From Actinoplanes sp040639655 (lineage in GTDB: Bacteria > Actinomycetota > Actinomycetes > Mycobacteriales > Micromonosporaceae), in assembly GCF_040639655.1 (NCBI RefSeq), contig NZ_JBFAAI010000033.1, positions 1 to 64,000 of the forward strand: DNA of 64,000 nt. The letters are read 5' to 3'. Shown one piece after another: positions 56,275-63,156 of the stretch. Made by a program: the position numbers and the translations under genes. Below the pieces are notes generated by a model. It saw nothing but the letters and a program-made list of their open reading frames with translations, made no database searches and was not told the origin of the DNA. Each line of letters starts with the position of its first letter. Positions within the stretch are counted from its first letter, which is position 1.

Positions 56275-57576
56275 GTGAAGAACTCGCCGGCCCCCGGCCA
56301 ACCCGCCATGGGCGTCACGTCGCCGCCGGACGGCGGGCCGGCCGCCGATGACGATCTGCGGGCACTGTTCGGGCAGTCGACCGCCGTTTTCGCGTCGCTG
56401 GCGGGACCCGAGCACGTGGTCGAGACGGCCAACCCGGCCTTCTTCGCCGCCATCGGTGAGGACCGCGCCCGTACCGGAACCACGATCGTCGCCCTGATGC
56501 CGGAACTCGCCGATCAGGGCTTCATCGCGCTGCTGGACGAGGTCTACCGCACCGGGGAGCCCTACACCGGCCGGGACCGCAGGATCGTACTGGGCGCCGG
56601 AGCGCACAGCCGGGAGGCGTTCTTCGACTTCACGTACGAGCCGCGGCGCAACGCCGACGGCCACGTGACCGGCATCCGGGTGATCGGGGTGGAGACTACC
56701 CAGATCAAGCAGGCACAGCGGCTGATGGCCGAGCATCGTGCCCTGTTGGAGGAGATCGCCCGTCAGGCGCCCCTGCCCGAGGTTCTCGACGGGATGGCCC
56801 GCAGCATCGAGGAGCTGGCACCGCAGGAGGTGCTGGTCTCCGTTCTGCTCGCCGACCCCGACGGCCGGCATCTCCGCCACGGTGCGGCACCGAGCCTGCC
56901 CGGTTTCTACAACGAGGCGATCGACGGGATCGCCACCGGCGAGGGCGTCGGCTCCTGCGGCACCGCGGCGTACCGGCGCGAGCCGGTCATCGTCACCGAC
57001 ATCGCCACCGACCCGTTCTGGGACGATTTCCGGGATCTCGCCGGGCAGGCCGGGGTGGCGGCCTGCTGGTCCATGCCGATCCTGGCCCGCGACGGCGGCC
57101 TGCTGGGCACGTTCGCCATGTACCACCGCACTGCCCGCGTCCCGCAGGACAGTGACCTCGCGCTGGCCCGGCTCTTCGCCGGCACCGCGGCGCTCGCCAT
57201 CGAGCGCCACCGCATCGAGGAGGAGAAGGCCGCCGCCGAGGCACGCGCCAGGGCGGCCCACGACGCCCTGACCGAGGTGGTCCGCGCGGAACGGCAACTG
57301 CGGGCCGAGGCCGAGCAGCGCGCCGCGGCCGCCGCGGAACTTGCCGGCCGGATGCGGGCCGCGGCCATCGCCCAGGCCACCCTGCCGCATCCCGAGCACT
57401 GCCAGCTGGGCGGCGCCCAGGGATGCACCGCCCCGGCCGAGATCAAGGTCGCCGACTCGTGGGGCGACGCGGCGTGGGGCTGTCCGGAGCACGTCGAGGA
57501 AGCGATCCTCAACGTCCGGTCGGTGTTCATCGCCAGTGAGGAACTCGGCGGTCTCGGGGCCTATCTCCGCCGCTGA
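56275..57576 (+). CDS. PAS-GAF sensor protein with cysteine-rich tail
   Basis: A 433-residue cytoplasmic sensor. A PAS domain (about 28-145), a GAF domain (about 165-312, GVGSCGTAAYRREPVIVTDIATDPFWDDFRDLA and ACWSMPILARDGGLLGTFAMYH), a long Ala/Glu/Arg coiled coil (about 312-362) and a 60-residue tail follow in order. The tail contains C376, C384, C403 and H406 (HCQLGGAQGC, WGCPEHVEEAILNVRSVFIASEE) and looks like a small metal site. Where relatives have a histidine kinase, GGDEF or SpoIIE phosphatase output there is none here, so the tail may be the output or an interaction module. It is divergent from an HATPase protein. Confidence 0.82.
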   Translation: MKNSPAPGQPAMGVTSPPDGGPAADDDLRALFGQSTAVFASLAGPEHVVETANPAFFAAIGEDRARTGTTIVALMPELADQGFIALLDEVYRTGEPYTGRDRRIVLGAGAHSREAFFDFTYEPRRNADGHVTGIRVIGVETTQIKQAQRLMAEHRALLEEIARQAPLPEVLDGMARSIEELAPQEVLVSVLLADPDGRHLRHGAAPSLPGFYNEAIDGIATGEGVGSCGTAAYRREPVIVTDIATDPFWDDFRDLAGQAGVAACWSMPILARDGGLLGTFAMYHRTARVPQDSDLALARLFAGTAALAIERHRIEEEKAAAEARARAAHDALTEVVRAERQLRAEAEQRAAAAAELAGRMRAAAIAQATLPHPEHCQLGGAQGCTAPAEIKVADSWGDAAWGCPEHVEEAILNVRSVFIASEELGGLGAYLRR

Positions 57577-57634
57577 TGGCCGGTGGCGGGCCTGCTCACC
57601 GGCACGTGCGGACCCTCGGCGCGGGGGTTCGCTG

Positions 57635-58090
57635 TCACGGCTGCCGGGCGTAGTCGAGCATCGCCCGGGTGACCTCGTGCAGGAACGCCGTGGCGGCGGT
57701 CGCCTGGTCGGGTGTCATCCGTGCGGCGGCTGCCTCGATGCGTTGCAGCAAGGGGAGCAGCGCCTCGACCGCCCGCTGATGGGTGTGGTCGGCCGCGACT
57801 ACGGTCTGCCGGCGCCGGTCGGAGGGGTGCGGCACCCGCCGGGCGTGACCGGCGGCCTCCAGCCGGTCGACGAGTGTGGTGGCCGAGGGCGACCGGATCC
57901 CGAGGCGGTGCCCGAGCTCGGTGGGTCCGAGCCCGTCAGGGCTGCTGAGCAGGTGATCCAGCGCTATCGCGTCGGTGACGCCGACGCCCAGCCGGCGGGC
58001 GAGTCCCTGGGTGGCTTCGCCGTTGGCGCGCAGCATGTCCCGGACGGCGAGGGCGATGTCGCTGTGGGGGGCGTCCGGGGGAGTGATCAC
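57635..58090 (-). CDS. MarR-family transcriptional regulator
   Basis: A 151-residue winged-helix regulator: LDHLLSSPDGLGPTELGHRLGIRSPSATTLVDRLEAAGHARRVPHPSDRRRQTVVA is the MarR DNA-binding core with the DRR wing. GTG 58090 lies six bases from a TATGAT -10 box, implying a leaderless transcript. It is divergent from the polyprenyl synthase gene; the AGACAATCT element between them may be its operator. The ligand is unknown. Confidence 0.88.
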   Translation of the reverse strand: MITPPDAPHSDIALAVRDMLRANGEATQGLARRLGVGVTDAIALDHLLSSPDGLGPTELGHRLGIRSPSATTLVDRLEAAGHARRVPHPSDRRRQTVVAADHTHQRAVEALLPLLQRIEAAAARMTPDQATAATAFLHEVTRAMLDYARQP

Positions 58091-58096
58091 AGGAAG

Positions 58097-58127
58097 ATCA
58101 TAAACCGCTCAGGTAACGAGACAATCT
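58097..58127. promoter_or_regulatory. MarR/prenyltransferase divergent control region
   Basis: On the minus strand TATGAT (58102-58097) ends six bases before the MarR GTG. AGACAATCT (58119-58127) is a short palindrome around CAA, resembling half of the TTAGA-N3-TCTAA operators of many MarR proteins. Both lie in the 59-base divergent region. Confidence 0.5.
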
Positions 58128-58149
58128 AACTACTCGCGTGTGAAGATTC

Positions 58150-59271
58150 ATGACCATGGAGACGAATCCTCGGCCTCACCCCGTTGCCGTGACCACGCCC
58201 CTGCCCCTGAAGATCGAAGACCTTCGCAGCCGGGTCCAGGAGACGATCGAGGAGTTCCTCACCACCCGGGCACGCCTGCTCACCGAGGTCAGCGACGACT
58301 GCATGCCGCTGGTCCATTACATCGCCGACCTCATGAACGGCGGCAAACGGCTGCGCGCCGCGTTTTGCTACTGGGCGTGGCGCGCCGCCGGCGGCGCCGA
58401 CGAGCCGGGCATCGTCGCCGCGGCCGCCGCCCTCGAGTTCTTCCAGGCCGCGGCTCTCATCCACGACGACATCATGGATGCCTCCGACACCCGGCGCGGC
58501 GCTCCCGCGATGCACCGCCGCTTCGCCGGCCTGCACCGCGACAACGGGTGGGCCGGCGACGCCGACCACTTCGGTGTCTCCACCGCCGTACTCGCCGGAG
58601 ATCTCTGCCTGACCTGGAGCGACGAGCTGTTCACCGGCAGCGGCCTGCACCCCGCCGCTGTCACCCGCGGCCGGCCCGTCTTCGACCGCATGCGGACCCA
58701 GCTCATGGGCGGGCAGTACCTCGACCTGCTCGAACAGGCCACCGCCGGCCGGCGGCCGCAGGGTGCGCTGCAGCGCGCCCGCCGGGTCGTGCACTACAAG
58801 AGCGCCAAATACACCGTCGAACACCCGCTGCTGCTCGGCGGACGGCTCGCCGGTGCGGGCGAGGACCTGCTGACCGGGTTGTCCGCCTTCGGCCTGCCGC
58901 TCGGCGAGGCGTTCCAGCTGCGCGACGATGTCCTCGGCGTGTTCGGTGACACCGGCCGGACCGGCAAACCCGCCGGCGACGACCTTCGAGAAGGCAAACG
59001 TACGGTCCTGATCGCGCTGGCCCTCGACCGGGCCCGCACCGCCGAGCAGGCCACGATCCGGGCGCTGCTCGGCGACCCCGATCTCGACGCCGGCGGGGTC
59101 GGCGCTCTGCGGCAGGTCATCGTCGGCACGGGTGCCCTGGCCGCGGTCGAGGACATGATCGCCGGCCTGCTGCAGCGGTCGTTGTCCGCGCTGGACGGCC
59201 TGCCGGTCGACGAGAACAGCCGGTCCGTGCTCGCCGCGCTCGCGCAGGCCGCCACCGGCCGTACCTCCTGA
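58150..59271 (+). CDS. Polyprenyl (geranylgeranyl-type) diphosphate synthase
   Basis: A 373-residue all-trans prenyltransferase. GGKRLRAAFCYWAW (64-77) binds isopentenyl diphosphate, DDIMD at 106-110 is the first aspartate-rich motif, RDDVLGVFGD near 258 is the second, and GDDLREGKRTVLIALAL is the conserved late loop. Length and motifs fit a C20-C40 chain enzyme as used for menaquinone side chains, carotenoids or terpenes. The residues before the first DDxxD (FFQAAALIH) suggest a C20 or longer product, but that is inference. No terpene cyclase or phytoene synthase is in the window. Divergence from a MarR gene suggests inducible expression. Confidence 0.9.
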   Translation: MTMETNPRPHPVAVTTPLPLKIEDLRSRVQETIEEFLTTRARLLTEVSDDCMPLVHYIADLMNGGKRLRAAFCYWAWRAAGGADEPGIVAAAAALEFFQAAALIHDDIMDASDTRRGAPAMHRRFAGLHRDNGWAGDADHFGVSTAVLAGDLCLTWSDELFTGSGLHPAAVTRGRPVFDRMRTQLMGGQYLDLLEQATAGRRPQGALQRARRVVHYKSAKYTVEHPLLLGGRLAGAGEDLLTGLSAFGLPLGEAFQLRDDVLGVFGDTGRTGKPAGDDLREGKRTVLIALALDRARTAEQATIRALLGDPDLDAGGVGALRQVIVGTGALAAVEDMIAGLLQRSLSALDGLPVDENSRSVLAALAQAATGRTS

Positions 59272-59277
59272 CGGCCT

Positions 59278-59868
59278 CTACCGCAGCAGCCGCACGAACA
59301 CCTCGGCCAGTGCGGTCGCCGCGTCCTCCGGTGACCCGGTGGGCAGCACGATGTGGCTGACGGTCAGCCGGACGACGGACTCGCCGGCGACCGCCACCAC
59401 GGCCGCGTCGGTGCCGGGCAGGTGCGCGGCCGCCCACTCCTCGATCACCGCGCGGGCGGCCGCGAGCACCAGACCGGACCGGGTGGTGAGGTACGGCAGC
59501 AGTTCGTCGGCGCCGCCACGTGCGCTGGTCAGGATGGATCTGATCAGCGGGTTACGGGCGGCCTCGGTCAGCGTGTACGAGATGGCCGCGTACCCGGCGG
59601 CGCGAACGTCGGCACCGTGATCCAGCAGGAGGGTACGAACGGTGGACGTGAACTGCTCGATCTCGCGTACCGCCAGTGCCTCGGCCAGCCCGGTCCGTCC
59701 CTCGAACTCGTTGTAGACCGTCTGCCGGCTGACTCCGGCGGCACGGGCCACATCGGCCATGCGGACCTTGTCCCAGCCGTGGGCCACGGCAAGGTCACGG
59801 GCCGCGCTCACCAGCGAGTCGCGGAGCCGGGCGCGGGTGGCGTCGCGGTACGAGAGGGTGGTGTCCAT
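59278..59868 (-). CDS. TetR-family transcriptional regulator
   Basis: A 196-residue TetR protein: RARLRDSLVSAARDLAVAHGWDKVRMADVARAAGVSRQTVYNEFEGRTGLAEALAV is the HTH (about residues 10-65), followed by a helical ligand domain. It begins 12 bases after the alkB stop on the same strand, so it may be read from the alkB message as well as from its own TAGACT box nine bases upstream of the ATG. It is the natural candidate to bind the inverted repeat inside the alkB promoter and sense an alkane-derived ligand. Confidence 0.88.
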   Translation of the reverse strand: MDTTLSYRDATRARLRDSLVSAARDLAVAHGWDKVRMADVARAAGVSRQTVYNEFEGRTGLAEALAVREIEQFTSTVRTLLLDHGADVRAAGYAAISYTLTEAARNPLIRSILTSARGGADELLPYLTTRSGLVLAAARAVIEEWAAAHLPGTDAAVVAVAGESVVRLTVSHIVLPTGSPEDAATALAEVFVRLLR

Positions 59869-59877
59869 GGCCCGGCC

Positions 59878-59883
59878 AGTCTA
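59878..59883 (-). promoter_or_regulatory. Possible leaderless -10 box (TAGACT) for the TetR gene
   Basis: TAGACT ends nine bases before the ATG at 59868 and overlaps the end of alkB, allowing separate expression of the regulator. Confidence 0.4.
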
Positions 59884-61017
59884 GGACCTCCCGGCACGGG
59901 CAGGCCGATAGCCGGCGGCGGTGTTGGCGAGGCCCGCGTCTCCGCCGTAGTGGGCCAGCACCCGTGGATCCATGACGCGCCGCCAGAGCGGCGGAATCAA
60001 GGCGGTCAGCAGCATGGTGGCGTACCCGGCCGGCAGCTGCGGCGAGACGTCGAAACTGCGCAGCGCCTGGTAGCGGCGCAGCGGGTTGGCGTGATGATCG
60101 CTGTGACGCTGCAGCTGGAACAGGAACACGTTGGTGGTGAGACGGTCGCTGTTCCAACTGTGCCGGGGATCGACCTTCTCGTACCGTCCGGCGGCGTTGC
60201 GCTGACGCAGCAGCCCGTAGTGCTCCAGGTAGTTGACCGCCTCCAGCACCGAGAATCCGACCACGGCCTGCAGGATCAGGAACGGTACGACCCCGAGGCC
60301 GAAAGCCCACGTCAGCGCCGCGAAGAGGACGACCGTCATGGCCCAGGCGTTGAGGATGTCGTTGCCCGGGCGCCACGGACTGCGCCCGCGCAGCCGGTGC
60401 CGGGACGTCTCCAGGCGCCAGGCCGAGCGCAGGCTGCCGGCGACGGTCCGCGGCCAGAAGCGCCAGTAGCTCTCGCCCAGCCGGGAACTGGCCGGGTCCT
60501 CAGGGGTGGCGACACGCACGTGGTGGCCGCGGTTGTGTTCGACGAAGAAGTGGCCGTAACCCGTCGGGGCCAGCGCGATCTTCGACAGCCACCGCTCGAC
60601 GGTCTCCCGTTTGTGGCCGAGCTCGTGGGCGGTGTTGATGGCGATGCCGTTGACCAGCCCGGCGGTCAGCACCAGCCCGGCGGCGCCCACGACACCCGGG
60701 TCACGGGTCCAGGCGGCACACGTCACCGCGAGGGCGCCGTACTGGGCGGGCAGGAACAAATAGGTGATCCAGCGGTAGTAGGGGGAGGCCTGCAGGGCCG
60801 GGACGGCCTCCTCGGGCGGGTTGGCGCGGTCGTCGCCGACGAGCAGGTCGATGACGGGAATCAGGCCGAGGATGACCACCGGCGTCAGCCACCATGCCCA
60901 CGCCGATCCCGTGGCGGTGCCGATGAGCAGCGCGGTGAAGGGAAGGGCGGGGACCACGAGGGCGAGGGGCCAGAGCGGGCGCTTGGTGTCGCGCCACAGT
61001 GTTGCGTCGACGTCCAT
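59881..61017 (-). CDS. alkB: AlkB-type alkane 1-monooxygenase
   Basis: A 378-residue integral membrane di-iron enzyme. All family histidine boxes are present: HELGHK at 131-136, EHNRGHH at 160-166, NYLEHYGLL at 262-270 and LQRHSDHHANP at 302-311. Together they are diagnostic of alkane hydroxylases rather than plain desaturases. It should oxidise the terminal methyl of n-alkanes in the membrane, needing rubredoxin and a reductase; no rubredoxin gene adjoins it and none is fused. ATG 61017 lies six bases from a -10 box. A TetR gene follows directly. Six to seven helices are predicted. Confidence 0.9.
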   Translation of the reverse strand: MDVDATLWRDTKRPLWPLALVVPALPFTALLIGTATGSAWAWWLTPVVILGLIPVIDLLVGDDRANPPEEAVPALQASPYYRWITYLFLPAQYGALAVTCAAWTRDPGVVGAAGLVLTAGLVNGIAINTAHELGHKRETVERWLSKIALAPTGYGHFFVEHNRGHHVRVATPEDPASSRLGESYWRFWPRTVAGSLRSAWRLETSRHRLRGRSPWRPGNDILNAWAMTVVLFAALTWAFGLGVVPFLILQAVVGFSVLEAVNYLEHYGLLRQRNAAGRYEKVDPRHSWNSDRLTTNVFLFQLQRHSDHHANPLRRYQALRSFDVSPQLPAGYATMLLTALIPPLWRRVMDPRVLAHYGGDAGLANTAAGYRPARAGRS

Positions 61018-61023
61018 GGGCCA

Positions 61024-61052
61024 ATCGTTTACACGAAAGCCATCCGTGTCAA
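61024..61052 (-). promoter_or_regulatory. alkB promoter with inverted-repeat operator
   Basis: On the minus strand TTGACA (61052-61047) and AACGAT (61029-61024) are 17 bases apart, and the latter ends six bases before the alkB ATG. ACACG (61031-61035) and CGTGT (61045-61049) form an inverted repeat with a 9-base centre lying within the promoter, the position expected for a TetR-type operator. Confidence 0.65.
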
Positions 61053-61290
61053 TACACCTGCTTCGGAGCTGCGAGAATATCGTTGTCGTCAACGGGCGCC
61101 GGCATGGCCGGATGGAGTCGGAGGTTGCCGTCCTGCGCCCGGCGATGCACGCCTCCTCCCGAGTTCCGTGAGGAGAGGGCTGACCGATCAGATGGAGGCC
61201 GAGGACCGGGAGCCGGTACGGCCACGCGGTGCGAACAGGGCGGCGTACCGCACGGGGCAGGCGCCGGCTGCCGGACGACGCCGGTGAGGG

Positions 61291-62049
61291 CTATCGTTGA
61301 TCGAGCTCGGCGGCGGTCATGGCGCCCCGGTCGCGCAGCCAGTCCGCAAGCCTCCCGGCGTCGCTGCGGTGCGCCGCGTCCAGCGGGGTCAGCCGTTCCC
61401 AGCCGGGGATCCGGTTGAGCTCGGCGCCCTCGTCGAGCAGAGAAGCCGCCGCCGTTTGCTGTCCGCCGTGGCAGGCGCCCCACAGCGCGTCGCTGATCTC
61501 GGCGGGCGCCGGGCGTCGCGGGCCGGTGAGGCAGTCGTGCAGCCGGTCCATCAGGCCCAGGGCCGCCGCGTGCCACAGGGTGGTGCGCGCCCCGCGTTTG
61601 ACCAGTCGTCGCGCGGCCCGCCATTGGGCGAACGCGACCGCGTCGTCCAGCGGTGTCCCGCCGCCGATCACCGCGCCGGGGGCGTCGATGTCGGCGCCCG
61701 CGTCCAGCAGCGCGTCCAGGGCATCGACGTCGTCACAGCTGGCCGCCCAGTGCAGCGGGGTCTCGGTGTGCGGCCCGATGAACCGGGCGTCCACCTCGGC
61801 GCCCGCGGCCACCAGCGCCGTCACCGTGGCGACGGCATCCGGGAAGTGCCCCGGCCAGTCGGTCACCACATGCAACAGACTCCGTGACGTCGTGCCGTCC
61901 TCGTCCACCAGCCGGGCCGTCGCCAGCCGGGGATGCTCGGCGAGCAACTCGCGCAGCACACCCCGGTCGCCGGTGCGGATCGCCCTGACGGCGGACGCGG
62001 CGACCGGATGCGCGGCGTCGAGGACCAGCATGTCGCCACGTGCTGTCAC
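61291..62049 (-). CDS. Ankyrin-repeat protein
   Basis: A 252-residue soluble repeat protein. Ankyrin-like units are visible: HPVAASAVRAIRTGDRGVLRELLAEHPRLA, VTALVAAGAEVDARFIGPHTETPLHWAASCDDVDALDALLDAGADIDAPGA, TPLDDAVAFAQWRAARRLVKRGA and LTPLDAAHRSDAGRLADWLRDRGA. It should be a protein-interaction module with no enzyme activity. GTG 62049 with TAGGGT seven bases upstream is preferred over an earlier start at 62157. It is followed by no partner on the same strand; the YCII gene lies upstream. Confidence 0.85.
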   Translation of the reverse strand: MTARGDMLVLDAAHPVAASAVRAIRTGDRGVLRELLAEHPRLATARLVDEDGTTSRSLLHVVTDWPGHFPDAVATVTALVAAGAEVDARFIGPHTETPLHWAASCDDVDALDALLDAGADIDAPGAVIGGGTPLDDAVAFAQWRAARRLVKRGARTTLWHAAALGLMDRLHDCLTGPRRPAPAEISDALWGACHGGQQTAAASLLDEGAELNRIPGWERLTPLDAAHRSDAGRLADWLRDRGAMTAAELDQR

Positions 62050-62056
62050 ATCGGCA

Positions 62057-62062
62057 ACCCTA
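62057..62062 (-). promoter_or_regulatory. Leaderless -10 box (TAGGGT) for the ankyrin gene
   Basis: TAGGGT ends seven bases before the GTG at 62049 and overlaps the last codons of the YCII gene. It decides the start. Confidence 0.5.
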
Positions 62063-62383
62063 GTCCTGCAGCGGCCAGACCTCGACCACGCCGCCGGCGA
62101 CCGCGCAGGGAGCCTGCGACGCCAGCTCGACGGCGTCGGCGAGCGTCGGTGCCTCAATGACGGCGAACCCCGCCACCGGAAGGCCGGAGGACAGGAACGG
62201 CCCGGTCTTCGTGATCGTCCCGGTGGCCTGGTGATTGCGCACCTGCACCGGCTCCCCGGCGCGGCCCATGACGACCCCGCTGCGCTGCAGCCGCGCGTCG
62301 TGCTCGTGCGCCGCGTCCCGCGTCGCCGCGTCGGTGCTGTCGTAGCCGGCCTGATCGCCGTATCCGATCGTCACGAACCTCAT
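62060..62383 (-). CDS. YCII-domain protein
   Basis: A 107-residue protein of the YciI/DGPF dimeric alpha-beta barrel fold: MRFVTIGYGDQAGYDSTDAATRDAAHEHDARLQRSGVVMG, the modified family motif FLSSGLPVAGFAVIEAPTLADAVELASQAPCAVAGGVVEVWPL. Members are putative small enzymes or ligand binders, some linked to ECF sigma factors; no sigma factor is present here. GAGGAAAGGG upstream gives a good ribosome binding site for ATG 62383. A long imperfect inverted repeat lies about 30-70 bases upstream. Confidence 0.83.
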   Translation of the reverse strand: MRFVTIGYGDQAGYDSTDAATRDAAHEHDARLQRSGVVMGRAGEPVQVRNHQATGTITKTGPFLSSGLPVAGFAVIEAPTLADAVELASQAPCAVAGGVVEVWPLQD

Positions 62384-62415
62384 AGCCGTGGCCCTTTCCT
62401 CAGACTGATTGTATT

Positions 62416-62451
62416 TTGCAACTGGTCCAACCGTAGGCAAACCAATTGCAA
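62416..62451. promoter_or_regulatory. Inverted repeat upstream of the YCII gene
   Basis: TTGCAACTGGT (62416-62426) and ACCAATTGCAA (62441-62451) pair at 10 of 11 positions around a 14-base centre. Being unusually AT-rich and close to the start, it is a probable operator; the regulator is not next to it. Confidence 0.6.
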
Positions 62452-62559
62452 ATCGCAACCGGATCGAGGTGTCATCCGCTCAGCGACTGACGGGCCGGAG
62501 CACCGGTGCGGTCAAAGGTGGTGGTGTACCAGCCGGTCGAGGGCGACCGGCCGCCCCGG

Positions 62560-62895
62560 TCATTCGTACGGGTCCGGCAGATTGATGACGACGACCAATG
62601 CGCACGCCATCGCCAGCAGCCAGCCGGCCATGACATACAGCGGCAGGGTCTGGTGCCGCGCGGAGCCGGGTCCGAGGCGGCGGTGCTCGAGCGCCCGCCC
62701 GGTGACGACCGTGGCCACCAGGACCGCGACGGTCAGCAGGAAGACCAGAAAGGTGTTGCGATCGAATCGGGTGACGGCGGCTGCGCCGGCGTAGACGCCC
62801 ACCATGATCAGGGTGACTGTCCACCGGACCGACGGGATCCGGGACATCCACCACCAGCACAGCCAGATCGGCACAACGGTGATCACCGCGAACAT
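62560..62895 (-). CDS. Small multi-helix membrane protein
   Basis: A 111-residue protein with four predicted helices: FAVITVVPIWLCWWW, WTVTLIMVGVYAGAAAV, FLVFLLTVAVLVATVVTG and LPLYVMAGWLLAMACALVVVINL. There are no charged or catalytic residues of note, and I recognise no function. ATG 62895 is chosen; a GTG three codons upstream is possible. Frames extending further back are Arg/Gln-rich non-coding sequence. Confidence 0.6.
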   Translation of the reverse strand: MFAVITVVPIWLCWWWMSRIPSVRWTVTLIMVGVYAGAAAVTRFDRNTFLVFLLTVAVLVATVVTGRALEHRRLGPGSARHQTLPLYVMAGWLLAMACALVVVINLPDPYE

Positions 62896-63156
62896 GGACA
62901 GCACGACACATCGTGGCCCATCCGGGTGGCCCATGCTGTCCCGTCGGCCACGCAGCCTTCGACGGCGGCGGACACGCTCTGCAGGAGGTGACACCTGTCG
63001 AGGCCGGCACCGACCGCGGACACCCGAGATCTGCCGAACAGTGTGTGAAGGAGGAGGGCAGGTAGCAGCATCAGGCACTGGCTTCAAGGAGTTGGTGGGC
63101 AACACGCCGGCCCTTCCTCGAGCCGACGCTCGAAGTCCAGCAGCGGGGGAGCCACG

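Noticed and set aside
58150..61017. A terpene or carotenoid biosynthetic cluster around the prenyl diphosphate synthase
   Set aside because: No cyclase, phytoene synthase, desaturase of the Crt type or P450 is present. The neighbouring membrane oxygenase carries AlkB motifs and has its own promoter and regulator.
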